From Gammaproteobacteria bacterium (GTDB lineage: Bacteria; Pseudomonadota; Gammaproteobacteria; Steroidobacterales; GCA-2729495): DNA of 64,000 bases. The stretch spans positions 120,402 through 184,401 of the forward strand of contig QUBU01000003.1 of NCBI GenBank assembly GCA_014337915.1. Reading direction: 5' to 3'. The position numbers were made by a program, and so were the translations under genes. A model generated the notes under the pieces. That model saw only the letters and a list, made by a program, of their open reading frames with translations. It did no database searches and was not told where the DNA came from. This document shows positions 1 to 11,212 of the stretch, one piece after another (position 1 is the stretch's first letter; each line of letters opens with the position of its first letter).

Positions 1-1292
1 TCGAGCCCGGCCTCTACCATGTCGACGGCCAGCAGCGCGAGGAGGTCTACACCTGGGGCTCGTTCATGCAGAGCCGCATGCATGCCGCCGGCGTCAGCTG
101 CGCGGACTGCCACGAGCCGCACAGCGGGTCGCTGCGGGCGGCCGGCAATGCCGTCTGCGCGCAATGCCACGCGCCGGCGACCTTCGACGCCAGCAGCCAT
201 CACCACCACGAGCCGGGATCACCGGGCTCGCGATGCGTCGCCTGCCATATGCCGGCGACGACCTACATGGTGGTGGATCCGCGCCATGACCACTCGCTGC
301 GTATTCCGCGGCCCGACCAGAGCGTCAGCCTCGGTACGCCGAACGCCTGCGGCAATTGCCACGACGGGCATGATGCCCGTTGGGCCGCGGCTGCTATCGC
401 CGGCTGGTACCCGCAGCGCAAGCCCGGCTTCCAGGCCTTTGCCGCGACGTTTGCCGCCGCGGATCGGGGCGATCCGGCGGCGGATGCCGCGCTGGCTGCC
501 CTGGTGACGGACGCGGCGCAGCCGGCCATCGTGCGTGCCAGTGCCATCGCCCGCGGTGCGCGCAGCGGCGGGCCGCAGTGGCAGGCAGCGTCGGTGGCCG
601 CCCTGGGTGATGGCGACGCGCTGGTCAGGACAGCTGCGGCGGAGGGACTGCGCTCCGCGGATCCGGCCTTGCGCGCCGAGCAGTTGCCGAAGCTGCTGGC
701 CGACCCGGTGCGCCTGGTGCGCATGGCGGCGGCCCGCTCGCTGGCGGGTGCGGCGGAATCACGCCTGGTGGGCAGCGAGGTCCAGCAGTTCAAAGCCGCA
801 CTCGCTGAGTGGACCGCCGCGCAGCAGTTCAATGCCGACCGGCCCGAAGCCATGCTCAACCTCGGCAGCCTCCATCTCGAGCGCGGTGATGCGGACGGCG
901 CACTGGCCGCGTTCCGCGATGCGCTGGTGCTGGACCCGGCGTTCGTGCAGGCGGCAGTGAACCTCGCGGACGTGCAACGCGCCACGGGCGACGAGGCCGG
1001 TGCGGAGCGCAGCCTGCGTGCGGCACTGTCGCAGGACCCGGCCTCCGCGGTCGTGCACCATGCGCTCGGGCTGTCGCTGGTCCGCCAGGGGCGGACCCGC
1101 GAAGCGTTGCCGGAGCTGCGCATGGCGCACGAGAACGCTCCTGGCGATGCGCGATTCGCTTATGTCTACGCGGTCGCCCTGCATGACTCCGGCGATGTCG
1201 CCGGAGCCATCAGGACGCTGCAGGACGCCCTGCGCGGCAACCCGTACGATCGCGACATCCGCGAGGCACTGGCAGCTTACGGCGCCCGCTGA
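1..1292 (+). CDS. Multihaem cytochrome c / TPR protein (5' end missing)
   Basis: The reading frame is open to the left edge (first full codon at base 3), so only the C-terminal 429 residues are present. Four CXXCH haem sites (CADCH, CAQCH, CVACH, CGNCH) lie at about residues 33, 52, 78 and 116 of the visible part. They are followed by an alanine-rich helical, HEAT-like stretch and by tetratricopeptide-like repeats (about residues 255-425). Cytochrome c554/doubled-CXXCH proteins with TPR tails are a known periplasmic architecture. The TPR part probably binds a partner protein; the substrate cannot be inferred. It converges on sodB with a 12-bp gap. The internal ATG at base 66 is not the true start because coding continues upstream of it. 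Confidence 0.85.
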   Translation, partial: EPGLYHVDGQQREEVYTWGSFMQSRMHAAGVSCADCHEPHSGSLRAAGNAVCAQCHAPATFDASSHHHHEPGSPGSRCVACHMPATTYMVVDPRHDHSLRIPRPDQSVSLGTPNACGNCHDGHDARWAAAAIAGWYPQRKPGFQAFAATFAAADRGDPAADAALAALVTDAAQPAIVRASAIARGARSGGPQWQAASVAALGDGDALVRTAAAEGLRSADPALRAEQLPKLLADPVRLVRMAAARSLAGAAESRLVGSEVQQFKAALAEWTAAQQFNADRPEAMLNLGSLHLERGDADGALAAFRDALVLDPAFVQAAVNLADVQRATGDEAGAERSLRAALSQDPASAVVHHALGLSLVRQGRTREALPELRMAHENAPGDARFAYVYAVALHDSGDVAGAIRTLQDALRGNPYDRDIREALAAYGAR

Positions 1293-1304
1293 AGCCGGCG
1301 AGCC

Positions 1305-1886
1305 TCAGCCGAGGTTCTTCTCGACGAACTCCCAGTTCACCAGGTGATTCAGGAAGGTGTCGATGTACTTCGGCCGGTCGTTACGGTAGTCGATGTAGTA
1401 AGCGTGTTCCCAGACGTCGATCGTCAGCAGCGGCGTCTGGCCGTGGGCGAGCGGCGTGTCCGCATTCGCGGTCTTGGCCACCTTCAGCTTGCCCTGCGCG
1501 TCGCGTACCAGCCAGGCCCAGCCGGAGCCGAACTGGGTTGCCGCCGCAGTGCTGAACTCCTCGCGGAACTTCGCGAAGCTGCCGAAGGCGGCGTCGATGG
1601 CCTTGCCGAGCTTGCCGGCCGGCGTGCCGCCGCCATTGGGCTTCAGGCAATGCCAGTAGAACGTGTGGTTGTACACCTGGGCGGCGTTGTTGAAGATGCC
1701 GCCTTCGGAATCGCGCACGATGTCCTCGAGGGACCGCTGTGCCAGCGGCGTGCCGTCGATCAGCTTGTTCAGGTTGTTGACGTAGGCGTTGTGGTGCTTG
1801 CCGTAGTGGAAGTCGATGGTCTCGGCGCTGATGTGCGGGGCGAGTGCGTCCCTGGCCCATGGCAGGGCCGGCAGCTGGATTGCCAT
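1305..1886 (-). CDS. sodB: Superoxide dismutase [Fe]
   Basis: This 193-residue protein has the full length of a bacterial Fe-SOD. It dismutates superoxide to oxygen and hydrogen peroxide in the cytoplasm. The four metal ligands are visible: His27 (in FHYGKHH), His74 (in VYNHTFYW), and Asp157 and His161 (in DVWEHAYYIDY). The FNNAAQVYNHTFYW stretch is typical of Fe-type rather than Mn-type enzymes. The ATG is preceded by an AAGGAGAT-like ribosome site. It stands alone, convergent with the cytochrome gene and just downstream of idi on the same strand (31-bp gap), so it may be co-transcribed with the mevalonate genes. Confidence 0.97.
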   Translation of the reverse strand: MAIQLPALPWARDALAPHISAETIDFHYGKHHNAYVNNLNKLIDGTPLAQRSLEDIVRDSEGGIFNNAAQVYNHTFYWHCLKPNGGGTPAGKLGKAIDAAFGSFAKFREEFSTAAATQFGSGWAWLVRDAQGKLKVAKTANADTPLAHGQTPLLTIDVWEHAYYIDYRNDRPKYIDTFLNHLVNWEFVEKNLG

Positions 1887-1917
1887 TCTCGGATCTCCTT
1901 GGTTCTTGGCTTTCGGG

Positions 1918-2507
1918 TTATTTAAGAGTCGGTTGGCGGCCCTGTAGTTCCTGGGCGGCCAGGCCAGGCAGGTAAAGCGCCGTGATCTGTGGCCATTCCA
2001 GCCGCAGCCAGGGCGTGTACTGCTCCGGGCGGGCGGCCATGTCGGCGGTCAGCGCCGCCGGGGCGACGTAGCGCCAGGCAGCGATTTCCGCGGCATCCGC
2101 GCGCGGCTCGCCATCGGTGATGCCGGCGAAGACCCAGCACAGTTCGTGCTCCGTGCCGATCTGCTGGTACTCCGCACGGTATTCGAACTTGTAGAGGAAG
2201 CGCAGCTCCGCGGTGAGCGCCAGTTCCTCGGCCAGGCGCCGGCGCGCCGCCGCCTCCACCGTTTCGCCCTGGCGCGGATGACTGCAGCAGGTATTGGACC
2301 AGAACAGCGGCCAGAGCGGCTTCGCGGCGCTGCGTTGCTGGAGCAGCAGTTCACCCCGGCGGTTGAACAGGAACACCGAGAAGGCACGATGCAGGCGGCC
2401 AGTGCCCTGGTGGCACTCCTCCTTGGAAAGGAAGCCCGCCTCGCGATCGCTGGCGTCCACCAGGATCAGCGGGTCGCGCGGCCTGTTGGCGGCTGCGCCG
2501 AGGGCAC

Positions 2508-2511
<4 letters not shown>
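1918..2511 (-). CDS. idi: Isopentenyl-diphosphate delta-isomerase, type 1
   Basis: A 197-residue Nudix-fold enzyme that interconverts isopentenyl and dimethylallyl diphosphate, the last step that makes mevalonate-derived precursors usable. The conserved cysteine lies in SNTCCSHP (residues 72-79). The Nudix box is the E-rich stretch at about residues 83-99. The metal/catalytic glutamate pair is in GTEHELCWVF (about 119-128). The start is a GTG whose bases overlap the TGA stop of the upstream HMG-CoA reductase/mevalonate kinase gene (GTGA), which indicates tight translational coupling. Cytoplasmic. The type 1 assignment is firm; type 2 enzymes are FMN proteins of unrelated sequence. Confidence 0.93.
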
Positions 2512-4775
<2,264 letters not shown>

Positions 4776-4929
4776 GGTGGCGATTCCGGGCGACTGGTGG
4801 TGGCGGGCCGGCGGTGCCGGCCGGTGCGGGACCGGTCCGCATCGTGGCAGGCCAGCAGCAATTATGCCATTTGCGGCCGGCCAACCCGATGCCACAATGG
4901 CCGCTGCCTTCCGGAGGAACCCGCCCGCC

Positions 4930-7020
4930 ATGATCCGGCGCTACACGATGGCAGTCCTGCTGGCTGCCGCCCTGGCCTGCGTGCTGGCCACCCCGCGGCC
5001 GGCATGGGCCGAGGAGGGCATGTGGACCTTCGACAACTTTCCGCGTGAGGCGGTGCGCAGCCGCTACGGCGTCAGCATCGGCCAGGACTGGCTGGACCGC
5101 GTGCGCCGGGCCACGGTGCGCCTCGAGGGCGGCTGCAGCGCTTCCATCGTCTCGCCATCCGGGCTGGTGCTGACCAACGAGCACTGCGTTCGGGACTGCC
5201 TGCAGCGCCTGTCCACGCCGTCCCGGGACATCGCCGGCGCCGGCTTCCTCGCCGCCGGCCGGGCCGGCGAGGAGCGCTGCGCGGCCGAGCAGGCCTCGAT
5301 CCTGGAGCGCATCGAGAACGTCAGCGCCGCGGTGCAGGCGGCGGTGGGCGATGGCGTCGGCCCGGCCGCCAACGAGCGGCGCAAGGCGGCGCTCACCCGG
5401 CTGGAGCAGGCCTGCGAGGACGACTGGCGGCGGCGCGGCGACCCGCATTCCTGCGAGGCGGTGACGCTGTACGGTGGCGGGCAGTACTTCCTCTATCACT
5501 ACCGCCGCTACGTCGACCTGCGCCTGGTGTTCGCGCCGGAAGCCGACATCGCTTTCTTCGGTGGTGACCTCGACAACTTCCGCTTCCCGCGCTGGGACCT
5601 GGACTTCGCGCTGCTGCGCCTGTACGTGGATGGCAGGCCCGCGCCGACGCCCGGCTACCTGCGCTGGCGGCGCGCCGGTGCGGCACCCGGCGAGGCGGTG
5701 TTCGTCGCCGGCCATCCCGGCAGCACGCAGCGCCTGCAGACCCTGGCGCAGCTGCGCTTCGAGCGCGAGTACGTCCTCGGGCACTGGCTGCTGCGCGCCG
5801 CGGAGCTGCGCGGCCGCTACCTGCAGTTCTCCGCCAGCGGCGCCGAGCAGGCGCGCAGCGCCGAGTCCGAGCTGTTCTCGCTGGAAAACGTGCTCAAGGT
5901 CAGGCGCAACCAGATGGCGGTGCTGCTTGATCACGGCTTCATGGCCGCGCGCGAGCGGGACGAGCAGGCGCTGCGTGCGGCGGTGGCCGCCGATCCGCGC
6001 CTGAAGCCGGCAGCCGACGCCTGGGCCGAGATCGACCGGGCGCTGGCCGGCTACCGCGCGTTCTACGACCGCTACCTGTTCCTCGAGCGTGGCGCGGCGC
6101 TGCAGGGTGAGCTGGGCGCGGCGGCGCGCCTGCTGGTGCGTGCCGCAGTCGAGCGCGCGAAGCCGAACGAGCAGCGGCAGCGCGAGTTCAGCGACGCGGC
6201 GCTGCCGCGCCTGCGCCAGCAACTGCTGGCACCACAGCCCGCCTATCCGGCCTTCGAGGCGCTGCGCCTCGGGTTCTCGCTGGAAAAGCTGGTGGAGTAC
6301 CTCGGCGTCGATGACCCGGCGGTGCGCCTGGCGCTGGGGCGCGAAGCACCGCAGCAGCTGGCGGCACGGCTGGTGCGCGAAACGCGCCTCGGCGATCCCG
6401 CATTCCGCGAGCAGCTGTGGAACGGCGGGCTGGCGGCGGTGGAGGCGGCCGATGACCCGCTGCTGGCGCTGGCCCTGCGGCTGGAGCCGGAAGCCAGCGC
6501 GCTGCGCCGGCGCCACGACGACCAGGTCGAGGCGCCGATACGCGCCGCGGAAGAGCGCCTGGCACGGGCGCGTTTCGCCATCCACGGCACGCGCAGCTAT
6601 CCGGATGCAACCTTCACCCTGCGCCTGAGTTATGGGGCGGTGCAGGGCTGGCGGGAAGGCGACCATGACGTGGCGCCGTTCACCAGGCTCGACGGGCTCT
6701 ACGCCCGCGCCACCGGCCAGCCGCCATTCCGCCTGCCGCCGCGCTGGCTGCAGGCCCAGTCGCGGGTCAACCTCGACACCCCGTTCAACTTCGCCACCAG
6801 CAACGACATCATCGGCGGCAACTCCGGCAGCCCGATCATCGATGCGGGCGGGCGCCTCGTCGGGCTGATCTTCGATGGCAACCTGCATTCCATCGGTGGT
6901 GACTACGGCTACGACCCCGCGCTGAACCGCGCCGTGGCGGTGCATCCGGCGGTGATGTTGCTGGCGCTGCGCGAGATCTATGGCGCCGATGCACTGCTGC
7001 GGGAACTGGGAATCGAATAG
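4930..7020 (+). CDS. S46 family dipeptidyl-peptidase (DPP7-like)
   Basis: A 696-residue secreted serine exopeptidase with a signal peptide (about residues 1-27, ending AWA). The catalytic His85 is in LTNEHC, the acidic residue lies in the central region, and Ser632 is in GGNSGSP. The S46 fold has a chymotrypsin-like domain with a helical lid; family members cut dipeptides from peptide N-termini in the periplasm. The residue that sets S1 specificity follows in FDGN. A Gly there is typical of DPP7 (hydrophobic P1), while DPP11 enzymes (acidic P1) carry Arg; this assignment is inferred. The ATG follows a good CGGAGGAA site at 4911-4919. It diverges from the HMGR-MVK gene over a 154-bp gap and is followed 16 bp later by the acyl-CoA ligase gene. 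Confidence 0.93.
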   Translation: MIRRYTMAVLLAAALACVLATPRPAWAEEGMWTFDNFPREAVRSRYGVSIGQDWLDRVRRATVRLEGGCSASIVSPSGLVLTNEHCVRDCLQRLSTPSRDIAGAGFLAAGRAGEERCAAEQASILERIENVSAAVQAAVGDGVGPAANERRKAALTRLEQACEDDWRRRGDPHSCEAVTLYGGGQYFLYHYRRYVDLRLVFAPEADIAFFGGDLDNFRFPRWDLDFALLRLYVDGRPAPTPGYLRWRRAGAAPGEAVFVAGHPGSTQRLQTLAQLRFEREYVLGHWLLRAAELRGRYLQFSASGAEQARSAESELFSLENVLKVRRNQMAVLLDHGFMAARERDEQALRAAVAADPRLKPAADAWAEIDRALAGYRAFYDRYLFLERGAALQGELGAAARLLVRAAVERAKPNEQRQREFSDAALPRLRQQLLAPQPAYPAFEALRLGFSLEKLVEYLGVDDPAVRLALGREAPQQLAARLVRETRLGDPAFREQLWNGGLAAVEAADDPLLALALRLEPEASALRRRHDDQVEAPIRAAEERLARARFAIHGTRSYPDATFTLRLSYGAVQGWREGDHDVAPFTRLDGLYARATGQPPFRLPPRWLQAQSRVNLDTPFNFATSNDIIGGNSGSPIIDAGGRLVGLIFDGNLHSIGGDYGYDPALNRAVAVHPAVMLLALREIYGADALLRELGIE

Positions 7021-7036
7021 GAGCCTCGCGGACCTC

Positions 7037-8695
7037 ATGGAAAGAATCTGGCTGCAGAGTTATCCCCCCGGGGTCCCGGCGGACATCGAACTCGACCCCG
7101 CGGATTCGCTGGTGGGGATGCTGGAACGTGCCTGCCGGCAGTTCGCCGACCGGCCGGCGTTCAACAACCTCGGGCGCAGCATCAGCTACGCCGAGCTCGA
7201 CCGGCTCAGCGAGCGTTTCGCGGCATTCCTGCAGGCCGGGCTGGGACTCGGGCGCGGCGAGCGCGTGGCCATCATGCTGCCGAACCTGCTGCAGTTCCCG
7301 GTGGCGCTCTATGGCGTGTGGCGCGCCGGGCTGGTGGTGGTCAACGTCAACCCGCTGTACACCGCGCGCGAGCTGGCGCACCAGCTCAGGGACTCCGGCG
7401 CGACGGCCATCGTCGTGGTCGCCAATGCCGGCGCGGTGCTGGAGCAGGCGCTGGCCGGGACCGCGGTGCGCCACGTCATCGTCACCGAAATCGGCGACCT
7501 GCTGCCGTTCCCGCGCCGCCAGCTGGTCAACTTCGTGCTGCGGCACGTCCGACGGATGGTGCCGCGCTACCGGTTGCCGGGCGTGATCCGCTTCGACGCG
7601 GCCCTGCGCCATGCGGGTCCCCTGCAGCGCGTGGCGCCGGCCGGTGCCGACCTGGCCTGCCTGCAGTACACCGGCGGCACCACCGGCCTCGCCCGCGGCG
7701 CGATGCTGAGCCACGGCAACCTGCTGGCCAACGTCCGCCAGATCAACACCTGGTTCGCGAGCCTGGTGCGCCCGGGTGCCGAGGTGGTGATCACGGCGCT
7801 GCCGCTCTACCACGTCTATGCGCTCACCTGTAACTGCCTGGCGTACACCGAACTCGGCGGCCTCAACGTGCTGATCACCGATCCGCGCGACATGCCGGGC
7901 TTCATCCGCGAGCTACGGCGCTGGAAGTTCACGGCCATGACCGGCGTCAACACGCTCTACCAGCACCTGGCGAACCACCCGGCGCTGGGGAGCGTGGACT
8001 TCTCGCACCTCAAGCTGGTCTCGGCGGGTGGCATGGCGGTCATGGAGGCCACCGCGAAGCAGTGGGCCGCGGCCACCGGCACCGAGATCCTCGAAGGCTA
8101 CGGCCTGTCCGAGGCCTCGCCGGTGGTCAGCTCCAACCGCCCGGACCTCGCCGCCTGGACCGGCAGCATCGGCCTGCCGCTGCCGGGCACCGGCATCTCG
8201 CTGCGCGATGATGACGACCATGAAATGCCGGTGGGCCAGCCGGGTGAGATCTGCGTGCGCGGGCCGCAGGTGATGCAGGGCTACTGGGGCAACCACAGCG
8301 CCACCGGCGATGTCATGACCAGCGACGGCTACCTCAGGACCGGCGACATCGCGGTGATGGATGCCGCCGGCTACATGCGCATCGTCGATCGCAAGAAGGA
8401 CATGATCTCGGTGTCCGGCCTCAAGGCCTACCCGAACGAGATCGAGAACGTGGTGATGCTGCACCCGGCGGTGCTCGAGGCGGCCTGCATCGGCGTGCCA
8501 GACGTGGGCACCAGCGAGGCCGTCAAGGTGTTCGTGGTGCTGCGGCCGGGGCAGGTGGCAACCGCGGACGACATCCGCGACATCTGCCGCCGGCACCTGG
8601 CGGCCTACAAGGTGCCGAAGCACGTCGAGTTCCGCGACTCGCTGCCCAAGTCCAACGTGGGCAAGATCCTCCGGCGGGCGCTGCGGGAGGGCTGA
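7037..8695 (+). CDS. fadD: Long-chain fatty acid--CoA ligase (AMP-binding)
   Basis: A 552-residue adenylate-forming enzyme, close to E. coli FadD in length. It activates fatty acids with ATP and CoA at the inner membrane. The P-loop-like motif is YTGGTTGLARG at residue 211; the lysine usual at its end is Arg here. GYGLSEASP carries the second core motif, and YLRTGDIAVMD, DRKKDMISVSG and the C-terminal catalytic lysine in PKSNVGKILRR complete it. The ATG at 7037 gives the standard N-terminus (MERIWLQSYPPGVP); an upstream in-frame ATG overlaps the peptidase gene. It precedes convergent beta-oxidation-type genes, which fits a fatty-acid role. Medium-chain specificity cannot be excluded. Confidence 0.92.
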   Translation: MERIWLQSYPPGVPADIELDPADSLVGMLERACRQFADRPAFNNLGRSISYAELDRLSERFAAFLQAGLGLGRGERVAIMLPNLLQFPVALYGVWRAGLVVVNVNPLYTARELAHQLRDSGATAIVVVANAGAVLEQALAGTAVRHVIVTEIGDLLPFPRRQLVNFVLRHVRRMVPRYRLPGVIRFDAALRHAGPLQRVAPAGADLACLQYTGGTTGLARGAMLSHGNLLANVRQINTWFASLVRPGAEVVITALPLYHVYALTCNCLAYTELGGLNVLITDPRDMPGFIRELRRWKFTAMTGVNTLYQHLANHPALGSVDFSHLKLVSAGGMAVMEATAKQWAAATGTEILEGYGLSEASPVVSSNRPDLAAWTGSIGLPLPGTGISLRDDDDHEMPVGQPGEICVRGPQVMQGYWGNHSATGDVMTSDGYLRTGDIAVMDAAGYMRIVDRKKDMISVSGLKAYPNEIENVVMLHPAVLEAACIGVPDVGTSEAVKVFVVLRPGQVATADDIRDICRRHLAAYKVPKHVEFRDSLPKSNVGKILRRALREG

Positions 8696-8698
8696 GCT

Positions 8699-9469
8699 TC
8701 AGCGCCCCTGGCTCTTCGCGAGCGCCGCCACCGCCGCCCAGTGCTCGTCACTGGTCCAGCTGCTGATGAAGCGTTCTTCCTCGACGCCCGCGAGCTCCGC
8801 ATGGGCGCGCCGGCGCGCGGCGGCCACCGGGGCCTTGCAGCCCTCGAGCACCGCGCGGCTGCGGCAGAGGTAGGGCTCGAGGAAGGTCTCGATGCAGGAC
8901 TCCAGCGCCTGGCCGGGCGCGCAGACCCAGTCCACCAGCCCGAGCTCCAGGGCGCGCCCCGGCGCGATGCGCGCCGCGGTGGCGAGGATGCGCAGCGCAC
9001 GCCGGTCGCCGACGGTCAGCGCCAGGTCGATGCCCCCGCCCCATGCGGTGGTGACGGCGAGCTGCGACTGCAGGAAGCCGATCTCCGCGTGGGGCGCGGC
9101 GATGCGCAGGTCGCAGGCGAGCGCGAGTTCGGCGCCGCCGCCGAGCGCCGGGCCGTTGAGCGCGGCGATGACCGGTACCGGGAAGGCGCGCACCTGATCG
9201 AGCGCGGCGCGGCCGCGGCGGCTCATGGCGCGGGTGTCGGCAGCGGAGCGGATGGCGTCGAGTTCCTGGAGGTCACCGCCGGCCGCGAAGCATTTGTCGC
9301 CGGCGCCGGTGATCACCGCGCAGAGGATGCCCGGGTCGCTGGCATGGCTGGTGAGCGTGGCGCCGATTTCATCGAGCAGGGCGAGTGCCAGCGCATTGCG
9401 CTTCTCGGGGCGGTTGATGGTGAGGTGCAGGACGGCGCCGTGGCGCCCGACAATGAGTTCACTGGACAT
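8699..9469 (-). CDS. Enoyl-CoA hydratase/isomerase family protein
   Basis: A 256-residue crotonase-fold protein. The oxyanion-hole segment AAGGDLQ is near residue 61 and LNGPALGGGAELALACDL near 100. Both glutamates that act in classical hydratases are present, one in GGGAEL and one in AEIGF. It is therefore probably an active hydratase in fatty-acid or branched-chain oxidation, but the superfamily also holds isomerases and lyases, so the substrate is open. The frame runs upstream to 9823, but the N-terminus beyond the ATG at 9469 is antisense-like and not crotonase. The gene ends 3 bp from the acyl-CoA ligase stop (convergent) and follows the MaoC gene by 11 bp in the same operon. Confidence 0.9.
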   Translation of the reverse strand: MSSELIVGRHGAVLHLTINRPEKRNALALALLDEIGATLTSHASDPGILCAVITGAGDKCFAAGGDLQELDAIRSAADTRAMSRRGRAALDQVRAFPVPVIAALNGPALGGGAELALACDLRIAAPHAEIGFLQSQLAVTTAWGGGIDLALTVGDRRALRILATAARIAPGRALELGLVDWVCAPGQALESCIETFLEPYLCRSRAVLEGCKAPVAAARRRAHAELAGVEEERFISSWTSDEHWAAVAALAKSQGR

Positions 9470-9480
9470 CGGGGACACTC

Positions 9481-9960
9481 TCAGAAGTAAAGACGCATGA
9501 CGCATTCGGCCACGCAGGCCGGCCGCGACTGGCCGTCGACCTCCACCGTGTACTCCTCGGTGAGTTCGATGCTGTTCTTCACCTCCGCCACCGCCAGCAG
9601 CCGGCAGCGCGCGCGGATGCGGCTGCCGACCGGAACGGCGTTGGGGAAGCGCAGCTTGTTGATGCCGTAGTTGATGATGTTCTTCACGCCGGGGAACAGC
9701 GGCTTCGACTCGTCCACCAGTCCCCGCAGGTAGGGATACAGCGACAGCGTGAAGTAGCCATGGGCGATGGTGCCCTTGTAGGCGGACTCGGCGGCGGCGC
9801 GCTGCGGGTTGACGTGGATCCACTGCTGGTCGCGGGTAGCACGGGCGAAGTCGTCGACCATCGGCTGCGTGATGTCGAGCCAGTCGCTGAGGTGCACCTC
9901 GGTGCCGGTCTTGCTGCTGAGGTCGGCCAGGGTCCTGGCCAGGGAGTCGGCGGGCGCCAT
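9481..9960 (-). CDS. MaoC family dehydratase
   Basis: A 159-residue hot-dog-fold protein. The hydratase-2 signature is visible: Asp and His in RDQQWIHVNP (about residues 42-51), followed by YKGTIAHGYFTLSL. Family members hydrate trans-enoyl-CoA to (R)-3-hydroxyacyl-CoA, or act on related acyl chains. The same residue order is found in NodN-like proteins. The ATG is preceded by AAGGAA. It heads a two-gene operon with the enoyl-CoA hydratase, next to the acyl-CoA ligase, which supports an acyl-CoA substrate. The 225-bp gap upstream separates it from the divergent operon that starts at 10186. Confidence 0.9.
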   Translation of the reverse strand: MAPADSLARTLADLSSKTGTEVHLSDWLDITQPMVDDFARATRDQQWIHVNPQRAAAESAYKGTIAHGYFTLSLYPYLRGLVDESKPLFPGVKNIINYGINKLRFPNAVPVGSRIRARCRLLAVAEVKNSIELTEEYTVEVDGQSRPACVAECVMRLYF

Positions 9961-10172
9961 GCGATGGTTCCTTGCGGGTCAGGTGACAATAATCTTGCGG
10001 CCCGCGATGCTAGCAGAAGGCCGCCACCGGGGCAGCGATCCACGGCCCGCCGGCGAGCATCCGCGGGCCGCCGGGGAACCCGCGCAGCCTGCGGCCTTCC
10101 AATGCCGATGAAGGATCGGTGTTTCCGGCCTGCCCCGCGCCTTTGGCAGTCGGTGAGCCCATTGCCTGACGA

Positions 10173-10178
10173 TATAAT
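10173..10178 (+). promoter_or_regulatory. Possible -10 box of the kinase/VWA operon
   Basis: A perfect TATAAT lies 7 bases before the ATG at 10186 in otherwise GC-rich DNA. No matching -35 is found at 17 bases, and no Shine-Dalgarno sequence precedes either start candidate (10186 or 10198). If real, the transcript would be leaderless or begin with a very short leader. Chance occurrence cannot be excluded. Confidence 0.3.
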
Positions 10179-10185
10179 CGCCACC

Positions 10186-11205
10186 ATGACCGGATTCATG
10201 CGCAGGATCCCGTTTCCATCCATCCGCCTGGGCGGCACCGGGCTGCTGTGCGCGCTGCTGCTGGTCGCCTGCAGCAATGCCAGCCAGCAGTCGCCCTCGG
10301 GCAGCGCAGGCGGTCCGCCGTCCGGTGGTGGCATGGGCAGCCCACCCTCCGGCAGCGCGGGCGGGCAGGGAATCCCGGGTAGCTCGGGCAGCATCGGTGG
10401 CCAAAGCGGCAGCCAGAGTGGCAGCCCGAGCAGCAGCAAAGGCAGCAGCAAAGGCAGCGGCCAGGGCGCGCAGAGCAGCCAGGGCGGCCAAGGCAGCCAG
10501 GGTAGCCAGGGTAGCCAGAGTAGCCAGAGCAGCCAAGCGGGCCAGGCAGACCCGGCAGGCCCGGCAGGCCCGGCAGGCCCGGCAGGCCCGGCAGGCCAGG
10601 GTGGCCAGGCGGGTACCGACGGGACACGGCGGCCGGGCGGCTCGGGTGCCGGCGGCGACGACGCCCAGGGCGCCTTCGACAAGTCGCTCGGTGATTTCGA
10701 CGGCGAGATCGCCCGCGAGCGGGAAGTGCTGGCTTCGACCGGCAAGGGCTCGGGCCAGGGCGCGCAGACACGCGAGGCAGCGGATGCCGGTGCCGTGAAG
10801 GGGAACGGTGCGGCCGGCGGCCGCTATCCCGGCGGCGCCGCCGACACTGGCATGGGCGATGCCGCGGGCGGCACCCCATCGGGCGGCATGCGCGGACCGG
10901 CAGGGGCAGCGGGCGCCGGGGCCGGCGGCGATGCGCCCGAAGCGGGTGCCAGCGGCGCAGCCGGCAGCGAAAAGGGTGGCCCGGGCCAGCAGCAGCCGGG
11001 CAATGCCGGCAGCGGTTCCGCGGACAAGGGTGGCGCGCAGGAGGGCAGCGCGGCGCCGGACATTCCGGCCGACATTCCCCAGGACGGCACCGGCGAGGAC
11101 CAGGTGGCCCGGCAGCTGCGCGAGGCGGCGCTGGCCGAGAAGGACCCGAAGGTACGCGAGGCGCTATGGGACCAGTACCGCCGGCATACCGGCATTCGCA
11201 AGTGA
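10186..11205 (+). CDS. Gly/Ser/Gln-rich collagen-like lipoprotein
   Basis: A 339-residue protein starting with a lipoprotein signal peptide (LLCALLLVAC; acylated Cys about residue 27). The mature part is low-complexity: Gly-Ser-Gln repeats (GSQGSQ, SSQSSQ), then five PAG triplets resembling collagen, then Gly/Ala-rich sequence. Only the last ~60 residues, with an acidic helical tail (ARQLREAALAEKDPKVREALWDQYR), look folded. No enzymatic domain is visible. The flexible repeat part could span the periplasm or extend outside the cell. It is the first gene of the operon that runs to 21840; the next gene starts 7 bp later. ATG 10198 is an alternative start. Confidence 0.75.
   Translation: MTGFMRRIPFPSIRLGGTGLLCALLLVACSNASQQSPSGSAGGPPSGGGMGSPPSGSAGGQGIPGSSGSIGGQSGSQSGSPSSSKGSSKGSGQGAQSSQGGQGSQGSQGSQSSQSSQAGQADPAGPAGPAGPAGPAGQGGQAGTDGTRRPGGSGAGGDDAQGAFDKSLGDFDGEIAREREVLASTGKGSGQGAQTREAADAGAVKGNGAAGGRYPGGAADTGMGDAAGGTPSGGMRGPAGAAGAGAGGDAPEAGASGAAGSEKGGPGQQQPGNAGSGSADKGGAQEGSAAPDIPADIPQDGTGEDQVARQLREAALAEKDPKVREALWDQYRRHTGIRK
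10474..10535 (+). repeat. Nine-base tandem repeats coding for GSQ/SSQ
   Basis: Imperfect tandem copies of a GGTAGCCAG-like 9-mer within the lipoprotein gene; they encode Gly-Ser-Gln or Ser-Ser-Gln triplets. The repeat unit is a multiple of three, so copy-number change would keep the frame. Confidence 0.7.
10552..10596 (+). repeat. Five perfect CCGGCAGGC repeats (PAG triplets)
   Basis: Five identical 9-base units in a row encode (Pro-Ala-Gly)x5, a short collagen-like block inside the lipoprotein. Perfect identity at the DNA level suggests recent slippage. Confidence 0.85.
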
Positions 11206-11212
11206 GGCCGGC

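Noticed and set aside
10474..10600. CRISPR-like array
   Set aside because: The repeats are 9 bp, directly adjacent without spacers, and in frame within a lipoprotein gene.
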